NCBI GenBank assembly: GCA_029864385.1
Contig: JAOTTL010000029.1
Span: forward strand, 1-26,647
Source: SG8-41 sp029864385
GTDB taxonomy: Bacteria; Pseudomonadota; Gammaproteobacteria; Burkholderiales; SG8-41
Length of the DNA: 26,647 bases
Direction: 5' to 3'
Under the pieces are notes generated by a model. That model had not been told where the DNA came from. It searched no databases and saw only the letters and a program-made list of their open reading frames with translations. The first letter of the stretch is position 1; each line of letters opens with the position of its first letter. Shown one piece after another: positions 7,321-16,202 of this stretch. Both the position numbers and the translations under genes were made by a program.

Positions 7321-8508
7321 TCAGATCACACGGACATCCGGCAGCGGAAAGCCGTTGAAGTTGCTGGCATAGGCGGTGGTGTACGCGCCCGCGTTGGCGA
7401 TATAAATGAAGTCGCCTTCCCGCAGGTCCTCGGGGAAATACTCATCGCGCATGCACACGTCCACCGAATCGCAGGTCGGACCAGCGACATTCCAGGGCAC
7501 GAGCTTGCCGGTGCGGTCCGTCAACACGTCGTAGCGCAGGCCCTCGGTGGTCTCGATAACCCCGCCGAATACCCCGGCATCCCAATACATCCAGCGCTTG
7601 CCCGAGCGCGTCGCCGTCCCCACCACCCGGCACACGAAGAAGCCGGCGTCGGAGACAAAATAGCGCCCGGGCTCTGCCCTGACGCGTACAGTCTGCGGCA
7701 CATCGCGCAGCGCGTGGTTCACCACCTCGGCAATCTTCTCGATCGAGGGAATGGGTTTCACGTGGCGCACCGGGTAGCCGCCCCCGATATTGAGCAGACG
7801 CGGATTGAGGCCCGCCAGCCGCATCTTCCTAAACGTCCGCTTGGCGCTTTGGATGCCCACCCGCCAGTTCTCCGGGTTACGGCACTGCGAGCCCACGTGG
7901 AACGTCACGCCGGCAAGGTCGGCCTTGAGCGCAACCGCCTCGGCGATGACAGCATCCACTTCCTGCGTCTTCATGCCGAACTTGCCCGCGAGTGGCCAGT
8001 CGCTGCCGACGTTGGGGGCTTCGATCCGGACGTAGAGCTTGGCGTCGGGCTTGATGTTGACGATTTTGCGCAACTCTTCCAAGCTGTCCAGCACGAACCA
8101 CTCCACGCCCTTCCCGGCGGCGTAGCGGATGTAGTCGCTCGACTTCATGGGATTGCTGTAGTAGACCTCGTGCGCCGGCACGCCAAGCCCCAGAAGAATG
8201 TCGAGCTCCGCGATTGAGGCAATCTCGAACCCTGCCCCTTCGTCGATCAGCACCTTGAGGACTCGCGGATCGGGATTGGCCTTTACCGCGTAGTGCGGAT
8301 GCACGCGCGGCATCGCGCCCATGAAGCGGCGGACCTTGTTACGGACGATCTCGGTGTCGACCAGCAGGAACGGCTTGGTGTAGCCGTCCTTCAGCGCTTC
8401 CCGGACATGGCGAAACTCCAGCCGTATCTCGGGATGCGTGTCGAAAAGGTGGGAATCGGTTTCGGATGTAACCTGGGATTTCTTGAGGGCGACGGGGCGC
8501 ACGGCCAT
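7321..8508 (-). CDS. Fold-III PLP-dependent ornithine/lysine decarboxylase
   Basis: The 395-residue product belongs to the alanine-racemase-fold (group IV) basic amino acid decarboxylases, which make putrescine or cadaverine. It has the PLP lysine in HYAVKANPDPRVL (around residue 75), HVGSQC, the PLP-phosphate loop GGGYP, EPGRYFVSDAG, and the C-terminal GPTCDSVD with the catalytic cysteine plus NAGAYTTAYASNFNGF. Ornithine is the likelier substrate, but lysine cannot be excluded by eye. The ATG at 8508 has an AAGGAGAA ribosome site. A strong promoter (8645-8672) and a short leader reading frame (8527-8592) precede it, suggesting translational or attenuation control. A strong terminator follows. 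Confidence 0.93.
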   Translation of the reverse strand: MAVRPVALKKSQVTSETDSHLFDTHPEIRLEFRHVREALKDGYTKPFLLVDTEIVRNKVRRFMGAMPRVHPHYAVKANPDPRVLKVLIDEGAGFEIASIAELDILLGLGVPAHEVYYSNPMKSSDYIRYAAGKGVEWFVLDSLEELRKIVNIKPDAKLYVRIEAPNVGSDWPLAGKFGMKTQEVDAVIAEAVALKADLAGVTFHVGSQCRNPENWRVGIQSAKRTFRKMRLAGLNPRLLNIGGGYPVRHVKPIPSIEKIAEVVNHALRDVPQTVRVRAEPGRYFVSDAGFFVCRVVGTATRSGKRWMYWDAGVFGGVIETTEGLRYDVLTDRTGKLVPWNVAGPTCDSVDVCMRDEYFPEDLREGDFIYIANAGAYTTAYASNFNGFPLPDVRVI

Positions 8509-8526
8509 CAGCGTTCTCCTTGAGAC

Positions 8527-8592
8527 CTAGGTTTCGGGTACATCCAACGCAGCTACATAGGCTACCCACCAACACGCTCTTGCCGTTGTCAT
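8527..8592 (-). CDS. Putative 21-residue leader peptide upstream of the decarboxylase
   Basis: Between the promoter and the decarboxylase, the leader RNA contains ATG ACA ACG ... ACC TAG, encoding MTTARACWWVAYVAALDVPE plus T. A GGAG motif sits six bases before this ATG, ideal spacing; an in-frame ATG two codons earlier is too close to it. The stop lies 18 bases before the decarboxylase ATG, so the leader and main ribosome sites are tightly linked. Family knowledge: bacterial and eukaryotic ornithine decarboxylase pathways include leader peptides that sense ornithine or polyamines, such as SpeFL. No sequence similarity to SpeFL is evident. The tandem Trp and adjacent Cys are unusual. Function is inferred from position. 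Confidence 0.5.
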   Translation of the reverse strand: MTTARACWWVAYVAALDVPET

Positions 8593-8644
8593 GTTCATCT
8601 CCAAAAAAACTTCAGCGCGCGTCAAAAAAACAAAACTTGCGCGA

Positions 8645-8672
8645 ATTATAGGAGTACCACGCTGGATTTCAA
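8645..8672 (-). promoter_or_regulatory. Sigma-70 promoter of the decarboxylase
   Basis: On the minus strand TTGAAA (8667-8672) and the consensus TATAAT (8645-8650) are separated by 16 bases. The predicted start near 8638 gives a leader of about 130 bases, which contains two T7 tracts and the short leader reading frame. Confidence 0.8.
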
Positions 8673-9074
8673 GAGTTTTCACGGAATTTTTCCCGACTTT
8701 CCTTACTGCGGTCGCGCGCGTGCAACAGTTGAAGCGGCGACTGAGCGCAGCCGACGTAGCCAGCGATGACGCAAAGCGAGCTTACGCAGCGTCGCTCGCA
8801 GCCGCGCGCGCGCCTGGATACGTGACGCATGTCACGAACGCGGTAAGGTCTGCGAAAGCGTTGGAGCCGGCGCAGCCGCTCGATCGAGGGCGAAGGGGAA
8901 CGCACGCTCCGGCTCGTCCCGGCAGCGCAAGCGCCAGATGAACGCACGGACGGAGACGGCCGCGCCCCGGCGCGAAGCACTCTCGAGTTGGATGTCGGAC
9001 AGGTGCGCGCCGAGCGGCAGCCGCGCTCTCGGCTCCAACCGATGGAGACAATCAGGTGCGACGCGTCCAGCCGG
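8673..9074. other. Stretch upstream of the decarboxylase with no recognised gene
   Basis: About 400 GC-rich bases lie between the decarboxylase promoter and the stop of the dcd remnant. Short open frames occur on both strands, but none has a ribosome site or recognisable family. The plus frame 8591-8941 overlaps the minus promoter. Given decayed dcd next door, this may be degraded sequence. Confidence 0.4.
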
Positions 9075-9416
9075 TCAGACCTTCGGGGGCGTGACGCCTA
9101 CCTGCCCTTGATACTTGCCGCCCCGATCCTTGTACGACACCTCGCAGGTGTCATCCGGCGCCGACTCGAGGAAGATGACCTGGGCCACGCCCTCGTTCGC
9201 GTAGATCTTCGCCGGCAGCGGGGTGGTATTGGAGAACTCGAGCGTGACGTAAAGCTTGAATTCATTCGAGCAGCGGATGTCGTAGCCGTAGCTCGAGGTG
9301 CCGAAGGACAGGACCCGGTTCCCGTTCAGTGTCTTCACCTGCCCCGGCTCGAACCGCTCGATCATGCGCTGCTCGAGCGCCACGCGGCGGATACAGCGAT
9401 CTGATTTAATTGGTAT
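9075..9416 (-). pseudogene. dcd: dCTP deaminase with an internal deletion and lost start codon
   Basis: Dcd converts dCTP to dUTP, a source of dUMP for ThyA. The remnant reads IKSDRCIRRVALEQRMIERF, then EPGQVKTLNGNRVLSFGTSS, YGYDIRCSNEFKL, and then jumps to YVTLEFSNTTPLPAKIYANE and the normal C-terminus GGKYQGQVGVTPPKV. Compared with the usual ~188 residues, about 84 residues between EFKL and YVTLEF are missing in frame. They include the nucleotide-binding KSTYAR-type motif and the catalytic glutamate segment. The codon where ATG is expected (before the PIKSD segment) is ATA at 9414-9416. A GTG at 9381-9383 could still start a 102-residue product, but it could not be an active deaminase. Position beside mrp and metG is the usual betaproteobacterial one. 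Confidence 0.85.
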
Positions 9417-9473
9417 TTTTGCGTCAGCGGCCTGCGGCGAGGAGGACCGGGATTTTCCCGTCGCTCGTTACTC

Positions 9474-9508
9474 TTCACCCGTCAATCATCAGTCGTCAGT
9501 CGTCAACA
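9474..9508. repeat. Heptad tandem repeat (GTCAGTC)
   Basis: Units TTCACCC, GTCAATC, ATCAGTC, GTCAGTC and GTCAACA follow each other at a 7-base period and abut the mrp stop codon at 9509. It fills most of the gap between mrp and the dcd remnant. Confidence 0.75.
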
Positions 9509-10597
<1,089 letters not shown>

Positions 10598-10613
10598 GCG
10601 CGATCCTCTTCCG

Positions 10614-10634
10614 GCGTGTAGCGTGTGACGTGTA
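10614..10634. repeat. Short heptad repeat (GCGTGTA) in the mrp-metG divergent region
   Basis: GCGTGTA, GCGTGTG and ACGTGTA follow one another at a 7-base period just upstream of mrp. The rest of the 190-base divergent region (10598-10787) must hold promoters for both mrp and metG, but no convincing -35/-10 pair was found. Confidence 0.6.
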
Positions 10635-10787
10635 GGGCGCGATTCTAATCAATTCGCGGTGACAAGCCTATTATGTGTGGCACGCGCCGCGCAGACCCTG
10701 AAAAACCCCAGCGCCAGCCTGCATAAGAATAACGGCCGCGCCTTACCTCTTTGTTACAATTCGAGGGCTTAAGTTTCATAGATATCA

Positions 10788-12857
10788 ATGGAAAAGCGTC
10801 GAATCTTCGTGACCTCGGCCCTGCCCTACGCCAACGGGGCGATCCATTTGGGGCACCTGGTGGGCTACACCCAGACCGACATCTGGGTGCGTTACCAGCG
10901 CATGCACGGGCACGAAGTGCATTACTGCTGCGCCGATGACACGCATGGGACGCCGATCATGCTGCGCGCGGAGCAGGACGGCGTGACCCCCGAGCAGCTC
11001 ATCGCGCGCATGCATGCCGAGCATCGGCGCGACTTTGCCGGCTTTCATATCGAATTCGACAACTACTATTCCACCCACTCGGAGGAGAACCGGGAGCTGT
11101 GCTACGAGATCTTCGGCCGCCTCGCCGGCGCTGGCCTCATCGAGAAGCGGCCGATCGAGCAGTACTTCGACCCGGTCAAGGAACTGTTCCTGCCGGACCG
11201 GTTCATCAAGGGCGAGTGCCCGAAATGCCACGCCAAGGACCAGTACGGGGATGCCTGCGAGGCGTGCGGCTCGACCTATGCCCCAACCGATCTCATCAAT
11301 CCGTATTCCGCCATCTCGGGCGCCGCGCCGGTGAAGAAACGGTCCGACCACTATTTCTTCAGGCTTGGCCGGTGTTCAGATTTTCTGAAAATCTGGACAC
11401 GCGGCGTGGGCACGCTGCAGCCCGAGGCCGTTAACAAGCTCGACGAGTGGTTCCGGGCCGGGCTTACGGACTGGGATATTTCGCGTGACACGCCCTACTT
11501 TGGTTTCGAAATCCCGGACGCGCCCGGCAAGTATTTTTATGTCTGGCTCGACGCGCCGATCGGCTACTTCGCCAGCTTCAAGAATCTCTGCGCCCGCAAG
11601 GGAATCGACTACGACGCCTTCACCGATCGGGTTAGGAGCCGGGACGAAGCGACTGAAATGATCCATTTCATCGGCAAGGACATTCTCTATTTTCACGCCC
11701 TGTTCTGGCCAGCGATGCTGGAGAGCGCGGCGCTGCGCACGCCGACCCACGTCTTCGCCCATGGCTTTCTCACGGTGAACGGCGAGAAGATGTCCAAGTC
11801 ACGCGGCACCTTCATCACGGCGGAAAGTTATCTCGAGCAGGCGCTGAATCCCGAATGGCTGCGCTATTACTTCGCGACAAAGCTCGGCTCCACGATGGAG
11901 GACATCGACCTCAGCCTGGATGACTTCGTGGCGCGGGTGAACAGCGATCTCGTCGGCAAGTACGTCAACATCGCGAGCCGGGCCTCGACTTTCCTTCTGC
12001 GACACTTCGGTGGCGAGCTGTTCCGGGGTGCGACAGAGACTGGCCCGAACGACGTATCAGTTTCGGGCGCCCAAGAGATAGAAGGCGAAGTGCGGGAAGC
12101 GTACAATGCGCGCGACTACGGCAAAGCCGTGCGCGCCGTCATGCGCTACGCCGACCGGGTTAATCAGTACTTCGACGCCAATAAGCCCTGGGAGCTCGCG
12201 AAACGCCAGGACGGGCACGAACAGCTACACACGGTCTGCAGCGAGGCCATAGCGGCCTTCCACCGCATGACGATCTTCCTCAAGCCAGTCCTGCCGGTGC
12301 TGGCGGCGCGCGCGGAGAAATTCCTGGGAACGCCGGTCCTGACGTGGGACGATTTGGGCCGGCGACCGGTACGGATCGGGCAGTACGACCACCTCATGAC
12401 CCGCATCGATCCGAAGCAGGTCTCCGCGCTGGTCGACGCCAACAAAGAAACTCTCCAGCCCGCGCGGCAACCGCATTCACGACAGCGTCACGCCCAACAC
12501 CAGGAGCACGCCGTGGAGACCACAGCCAGCAGCTCGATCTCCGCCGACGATTTTAGCAAATTGGACCTGCGCATCGCGAAAATCGTACAGGCCGAGTATG
12601 TCGAAGGCGCGGACAAACTCCTCAAGTTGACACTCGACTTTGGCGGCGAGACGCGGACCGTTTTCGCCGGCATCAAGGCGGCGTACGAGCCAGGTCAGCT
12701 CGTGGGACGGCTCACGGTAGCGGTCGCGAACCTCACACCGCGCAAGATGAAATTCGGGGTATCCGAAGGCATGGTGCTCGCTGCGAGCGGCGAAGGCCCG
12801 GGTCTGTTCCTGCTCTCGCCCGATGCGGGCGCACAGCCCGGAATGCGGGTTAAATGA
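10788..12857 (+). CDS. metG: Methionyl-tRNA synthetase
   Basis: MetG charges tRNA-Met with methionine. The 689-residue product has TSALPYANGAIHLGHLVGY (HIGH-type motif) at the N-terminus, a zinc knuckle with four cysteines in CPKCHAKDQYGDACEACG, GEKMSKSRG (KMSKS motif) around residue 335, and an anticodon-binding helical region. A Gln/His-rich linker near residue 570 leads to a C-terminal tRNA-binding OB-fold (LDLRIAKIVQAEYVEGADKL to the end), used for dimerisation in long-form MetG. Length is normal. The start matches the family N-terminus, although no clear ribosome site precedes it. It is divergent from mrp. Confidence 0.97.
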   Translation: MEKRRIFVTSALPYANGAIHLGHLVGYTQTDIWVRYQRMHGHEVHYCCADDTHGTPIMLRAEQDGVTPEQLIARMHAEHRRDFAGFHIEFDNYYSTHSEENRELCYEIFGRLAGAGLIEKRPIEQYFDPVKELFLPDRFIKGECPKCHAKDQYGDACEACGSTYAPTDLINPYSAISGAAPVKKRSDHYFFRLGRCSDFLKIWTRGVGTLQPEAVNKLDEWFRAGLTDWDISRDTPYFGFEIPDAPGKYFYVWLDAPIGYFASFKNLCARKGIDYDAFTDRVRSRDEATEMIHFIGKDILYFHALFWPAMLESAALRTPTHVFAHGFLTVNGEKMSKSRGTFITAESYLEQALNPEWLRYYFATKLGSTMEDIDLSLDDFVARVNSDLVGKYVNIASRASTFLLRHFGGELFRGATETGPNDVSVSGAQEIEGEVREAYNARDYGKAVRAVMRYADRVNQYFDANKPWELAKRQDGHEQLHTVCSEAIAAFHRMTIFLKPVLPVLAARAEKFLGTPVLTWDDLGRRPVRIGQYDHLMTRIDPKQVSALVDANKETLQPARQPHSRQRHAQHQEHAVETTASSSISADDFSKLDLRIAKIVQAEYVEGADKLLKLTLDFGGETRTVFAGIKAAYEPGQLVGRLTVAVANLTPRKMKFGVSEGMVLAASGEGPGLFLLSPDAGAQPGMRVK

Positions 12858-12944
12858 GGAGAACGTATCGCAAGAACCGGAATCAGGCGCGCAATTGATA
12901 AACGCGGAGGGAGACCCCTATTCACGCGCTCGTCCGTTTAGTTT

Positions 12945-13086
12945 TATCGGTGTTCATCTGCGTTCATCTGCGGCTTCATGGGGTTTTTGAGACAGCTTCG
13001 AGAGAAATGACCATATAGAACAGGAAAGGCGGCGCGGGCGCGGCTTTCGGGTTTACCATTTACCACTCACTATTCACTATTCACCG
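12945..13086. repeat. Short repeats in the metG-cyclase spacer
   Basis: Two repeat types occur in this 244-base spacer. At 12945-12973, TTCATCTGCG is repeated directly within TATCGGTG...CTGCGG. At 13052-13086, heptads TTTACCA, TTTACCA, CTCACTA, TTCACTA and TTCACC run up to 15 bases before the cyclase start. No terminator or clear promoter was seen between them. Confidence 0.7.
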
Positions 13087-13101
13087 ATCTCGGATAAGAG
13101 C

Positions 13102-14331
13102 GTGCTAGCGCGGGGCAATCGGACATTCATCTGCAGCGTCGTCTTCATCGACATCATCGAGTACTCGAGGAAGGCGGTTGCGGAGCAGATCAGACTCAAG
13201 GAACAACTCAATGCCCTGCTCGCCGAAGGGCTCAAGGATGTCGCCGCCAACGATCGCGTCATCCTGGACACCGGTGACGGCGTGGCGATCAGCTTCGTGG
13301 GTGATCCCGAGGATGCACTGTTCGTGTGCATCGCGCTGCGCGATGCGGTGCTCACGCCCCCGCCCGGGACGAAGGTCCCGCTGGAGATGCGCATCGGCAT
13401 CAATCTCGGGCCCGTGAAGCTCGTCCAGGACCTGAACGGGCAGCCCAATATCATCGGCGATGGGATCAACGTGGCGCAGCGCATCATGGGCTTCGCGCAG
13501 CCCAACCAGATCCTGGTGGCGCGCTCCTACTACGAAGTGGTGTCGTGCCTGTCCGACGCTTACGCAAAGCTCTTTCACTACGAGGGCTCGCGCACCGACA
13601 AGCACGTGCGCGAGCACGAGGTCTATGCGGTCGGCGACAGCACGCTCGAGCTCAGGCTGAAGTTCGAGGCCGATCGTCCGCCGCTTCCGCAGCTCTCAGC
13701 CACCGCCAGCGTGGGCAAAACCGTCATCGACCAACTCACGTATTTCCCCTCGCGCGTGACGGAAAACCTGCGCACTCGCCCACGGCTGGGCACAGCGCTG
13801 GCGGTGGTCGCGATCCTCGTGATCGCCATTGCCTTGCGTGGAATGCGCGACCGTCCCGTGCCACCGCTCCCGGCGCAGGCGCCGGCGACACGCATCACGG
13901 CGGCTCCGGTGAGTCCTGTGCAGGCGACGCCCGCGCCCGAGACTACACCCGTCCCGGCGGCCACCGCGGAAAAACCCGCGCCTGCGCCAGCCAAGACCGC
14001 TGCCGTTCCAGCGTCACCCGCGCGGGAAAAGACCAGGACCGCGCCGCGCCGCCCGCCGCGGGAAAGCGCGACGGTTGGTATGCCGTTGGCGACGTTCGAG
14101 GCCGCGCCAGCGTCCGACAACGATCCCGCGATCGTCTCATTCGCCATTGCGCCCTGGGGCGAGATCTACGTCGATGGCCAAAAACGAGGCGTGAGCCCCC
14201 CGATGCGAGAACTCGAGCTCGATCCGGGACAATACAAGATCGAGGTGCGCAACACGACTTTCCCCGGGCACGCGCAAACGGTCGAGGTCGGGCCTGGCGA
14301 GCGGATTAGAATAAGGCACCGATTCCGTTGA
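13102..14331 (+). CDS. Class III adenylate/guanylate cyclase with membrane anchor and PEGA domain
   Basis: The 409-residue product begins with a class III cyclase catalytic domain (residues about 8-180). It keeps both metal aspartates, D17 in VVFIDIIEYS and D59 in LDTGDGVAISF, and an Asn/Arg pair in DGINVAQRI that normally stabilises the transition state. One membrane helix (about 232-250, ALAVVAILVIAIAL) follows, then a Pro/Ala/Thr-rich linker and a C-terminal PEGA-type beta domain (FAIAPWGEIYVDGQKRG...). The cyclase therefore faces the cytoplasm and the PEGA domain the periplasm. Whether the product is cAMP or cGMP cannot be judged. It starts with GTG and is followed after 10 bases by a lipoprotein gene and then a kinase gene. 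Confidence 0.88.
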   Translation: MLARGNRTFICSVVFIDIIEYSRKAVAEQIRLKEQLNALLAEGLKDVAANDRVILDTGDGVAISFVGDPEDALFVCIALRDAVLTPPPGTKVPLEMRIGINLGPVKLVQDLNGQPNIIGDGINVAQRIMGFAQPNQILVARSYYEVVSCLSDAYAKLFHYEGSRTDKHVREHEVYAVGDSTLELRLKFEADRPPLPQLSATASVGKTVIDQLTYFPSRVTENLRTRPRLGTALAVVAILVIAIALRGMRDRPVPPLPAQAPATRITAAPVSPVQATPAPETTPVPAATAEKPAPAPAKTAAVPASPAREKTRTAPRRPPRESATVGMPLATFEAAPASDNDPAIVSFAIAPWGEIYVDGQKRGVSPPMRELELDPGQYKIEVRNTTFPGHAQTVEVGPGERIRIRHRFR

Positions 14332-14341
14332 GAGGGAACTC

Positions 14342-14740
14342 GTGAGGCGAATGCTCTTCCTGCTGGCATGGTGTGCGCTGCTGGCCGGCTGTGAAACAAC
14401 GCCGGTGAAGCACATGACGCAGGACATCACGAGCATTTTCAAGACCCCCAAGGGCCAGCCCGAGCTCACGGCGGGCATCCGCTCGTACGAGGACGGCAAT
14501 TACAACGTGGCCATGCGGCAGTTGCAGAGCGCGCTCAAGGCCGGCCTGAACACTTTCGGCGAGATCAAGGCTCACAAGTACCTCGCCTTCATCTACTGCT
14601 CGTCTGGCCGCGAATCGCGCGGCCGGGACGAGTTCCGCAAGGTCCTGGCGCTCGACCCCGATTTCAACCTGGCGCCGGCGGAGGCCGGTCATCCGACCTG
14701 GGGGCCGATCTTCCGCAGCTTGAAAGCTGAACAACGATAG
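14342..14740 (+). CDS. TPR-type lipoprotein (TssQ-like)
   Basis: The 132-residue product starts MRRMLFLLAWCALLAGCETT, a lipoprotein signal with lipobox LAGC, so the mature protein is lipid-anchored at Cys17. Residues about 45-115 form a TPR-like helical pair (IRSYEDGNYNVAMRQLQSAL, then HKYLAFIYCSSGRESRGRDE) ending in AGHPTWGPIFRSLKAE. This pattern resembles TssQ-family T6SS-associated lipoproteins, but no other T6SS gene is in the window, so the name describes likeness only. The gene starts with GTG and lies between the cyclase and the kinase with gaps of 10 and 12 bases. Co-transcription and a shared signalling role are inferred. Confidence 0.8.
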   Translation: MRRMLFLLAWCALLAGCETTPVKHMTQDITSIFKTPKGQPELTAGIRSYEDGNYNVAMRQLQSALKAGLNTFGEIKAHKYLAFIYCSSGRESRGRDEFRKVLALDPDFNLAPAEAGHPTWGPIFRSLKAEQR

Positions 14741-14752
14741 AGCACGGTCGCA

Positions 14753-15946
14753 ATGGAAGCGCGCAAATTCGGTCGCTACGAAGTCGTCGCAGAACTCGGC
14801 AAGGGCGCGATGGGCACCGTCTACCGGGCCCGCGACCCGATGCTCAATCGCACAGTCGCGATCAAGACCGTCAACATGGACCTTGACCGCGACGAAGTCG
14901 AGGACTACGAAGCGCGGTTCTATCAGGAAGCGCGCGCCGCGGGGGGGCTGAACCATCCCAACATCGTCACCATTTACGACATCGGCAAGAGCGGGACCGT
15001 CGCCTACATGGCCATGGAGCTCCTCGCGGGCAACGAGCTCCGGTCCATTATGGCGCAAGGCAAGGCGCTTCGTGTCGGGCAAGCAATCGACATTGCTGCC
15101 CAGGCCGCCGAGGGTCTCGGCTACGCCCACGACCACGACGTCGTCCACCGCGACATCAAGCCGGCGAATCTCATGATCGTGCATGACGGCCTGGTAAAGA
15201 TCACTGACTTCGGCATTGCGCGTATGCGCACCTCCGAGGTTCGCACCCAGACAGGGGTCGTGCTGGGCTCGCCGCGCTACATGTCGCCGGAGCAGGTGGT
15301 CGGCAAGCGCGCCGAGCCGCGCTCGGACATCTTCTCGCTCGGCGTGATTCTCTACGAAATGGTCACGGGCAAGCCGCCGTTCACAGGCCAGGACGTGAGC
15401 GCGATCATGTTCCAGATCCTCAATTTCGTGCCGCCGCCTCCGAGCTCGGTCAACCGGGATGCGCCGGAAATGCTCGACTTCATTATCGCCAAGGCCCTCG
15501 CCAAGTCGCCGGGGGACCGTTACGCCAGCGCGCGCGAGATGGCGAGCGATCTGCGCGAGTGCCGGCAGCAAGTCCCGGCCCGGGCGTCCTCCGGCCTGGC
15601 GCTCAAGCCGGGACAGCCGAGCTTCGAGCCCGAATCGGCTATCGACCTTCTGATTCTCACCGCCCCGCAAACGCGACGCTCCGACGAGGAATCCAAGGTG
15701 CTCGAGCCGGCGCCGACGCTGGGCATCTCGAAGGCCTTCGATTCGATGGCGGCGACCTCGCGTCTCGTGATCCAATCCGGCATCAGCGGCGAGTTCGCAA
15801 CTTCCTCGACGACAAAGCCGACCAAACTGGGCCAGCAGGGGTTTCCCGGGGGGGTGGGCCCCGGCTGGAGCCGGTGGGACAAGCTTATCTTCACCGCCAG
15901 CGTGATTAGCGCGGCCGTGGTGGGCGCCTTCATCGTCTTCGCCTGA
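14753..15946 (+). CDS. Hanks-type serine/threonine protein kinase with C-terminal membrane anchor
   Basis: The 397-residue product has a complete PknB-like kinase domain in residues 8-275: glycine loop LGKGAMGTVYRA, ATP-binding K38 in VAIK, catalytic HRDIKPAN with D134, DFG at 152-154, GSPRYMSPEQ, and DIFSLGVILYEM. All catalytic residues are present. A low-complexity linker of about 100 residues follows, ending in one C-terminal helix (LIFTASVISAAVVGAFIVFA) as a tail anchor without an extracellular sensor domain. Input therefore probably comes from partners, possibly the preceding lipoprotein or cyclase. It is the last gene of the three-gene operon. The antisense frame across it is a shadow. 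Confidence 0.95.
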   Translation: MEARKFGRYEVVAELGKGAMGTVYRARDPMLNRTVAIKTVNMDLDRDEVEDYEARFYQEARAAGGLNHPNIVTIYDIGKSGTVAYMAMELLAGNELRSIMAQGKALRVGQAIDIAAQAAEGLGYAHDHDVVHRDIKPANLMIVHDGLVKITDFGIARMRTSEVRTQTGVVLGSPRYMSPEQVVGKRAEPRSDIFSLGVILYEMVTGKPPFTGQDVSAIMFQILNFVPPPPSSVNRDAPEMLDFIIAKALAKSPGDRYASAREMASDLRECRQQVPARASSGLALKPGQPSFEPESAIDLLILTAPQTRRSDEESKVLEPAPTLGISKAFDSMAATSRLVIQSGISGEFATSSTTKPTKLGQQGFPGGVGPGWSRWDKLIFTASVISAAVVGAFIVFA

Positions 15947-15983
15947 AAGGGGTGAGTGACAAATAGAAAACATCTCAAAAACG

Positions 15984-16164
15984 CAGAATGCAGCCGCCGA
16001 TGGACGCCGATAATGCGAAAGAAGTGATGACTAATGGTGATGAAAAATGGTGATCCGAATTGGTGATGAAAAACGCCTACAACTTCGTACATCACCACTC
16101 ATCATCACCATCTCTCATCACCAATACTCATCACCAGTTCCTGGTCACAGGTCACGGGTCACTG
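15984..16164. repeat. 13-bp tandem/inverted repeat element, copy 1
   Basis: Four direct units with core GTGATG at an exact 13-base period (16024-16075) are followed by a 14-base spacer and four inverted units starting CATCACC (16090-16141). A heptad tail GGTCACA, GGTCACG, GGTCACT then reaches 16164. A degenerate relative of the 12945 repeat (GCCGATGGACGCCGATAA) precedes it from 15984. It fills the gap between two convergent genes, the kinase and the DsrE-family gene. Confidence 0.9.
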
Positions 16165-16202
16165 TCTTTCGAGCCGCGCTTTCGTATCGCGATCCAACGC
16201 CG

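Noticed and set aside
8591..8941. 116-codon plus-strand open frame upstream of the decarboxylase
   Set aside because: It overlaps the decarboxylase promoter and leader on the other strand, has no ribosome site or family, and has low-complexity Arg/Ala composition.
10598..10787. Promoters for mrp and metG in the divergent region
   Set aside because: TAGAAT and TACAAT boxes are present, but no acceptable -35 hexamer lies at 16-18 bases, so no call was made.
14306..15973. 555-codon minus-strand open frame
   Set aside because: It is antisense to the lipoprotein and kinase genes, whose catalytic motifs are intact on the plus strand; no family resemblance.
16024..16141. Possible insertion sequence or MITE ends
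   Set aside because: There are no terminal inverted repeats bounding a fixed-length body and no visible target duplication; copy number of units differs between loci, fitting tandem repeat behaviour better.
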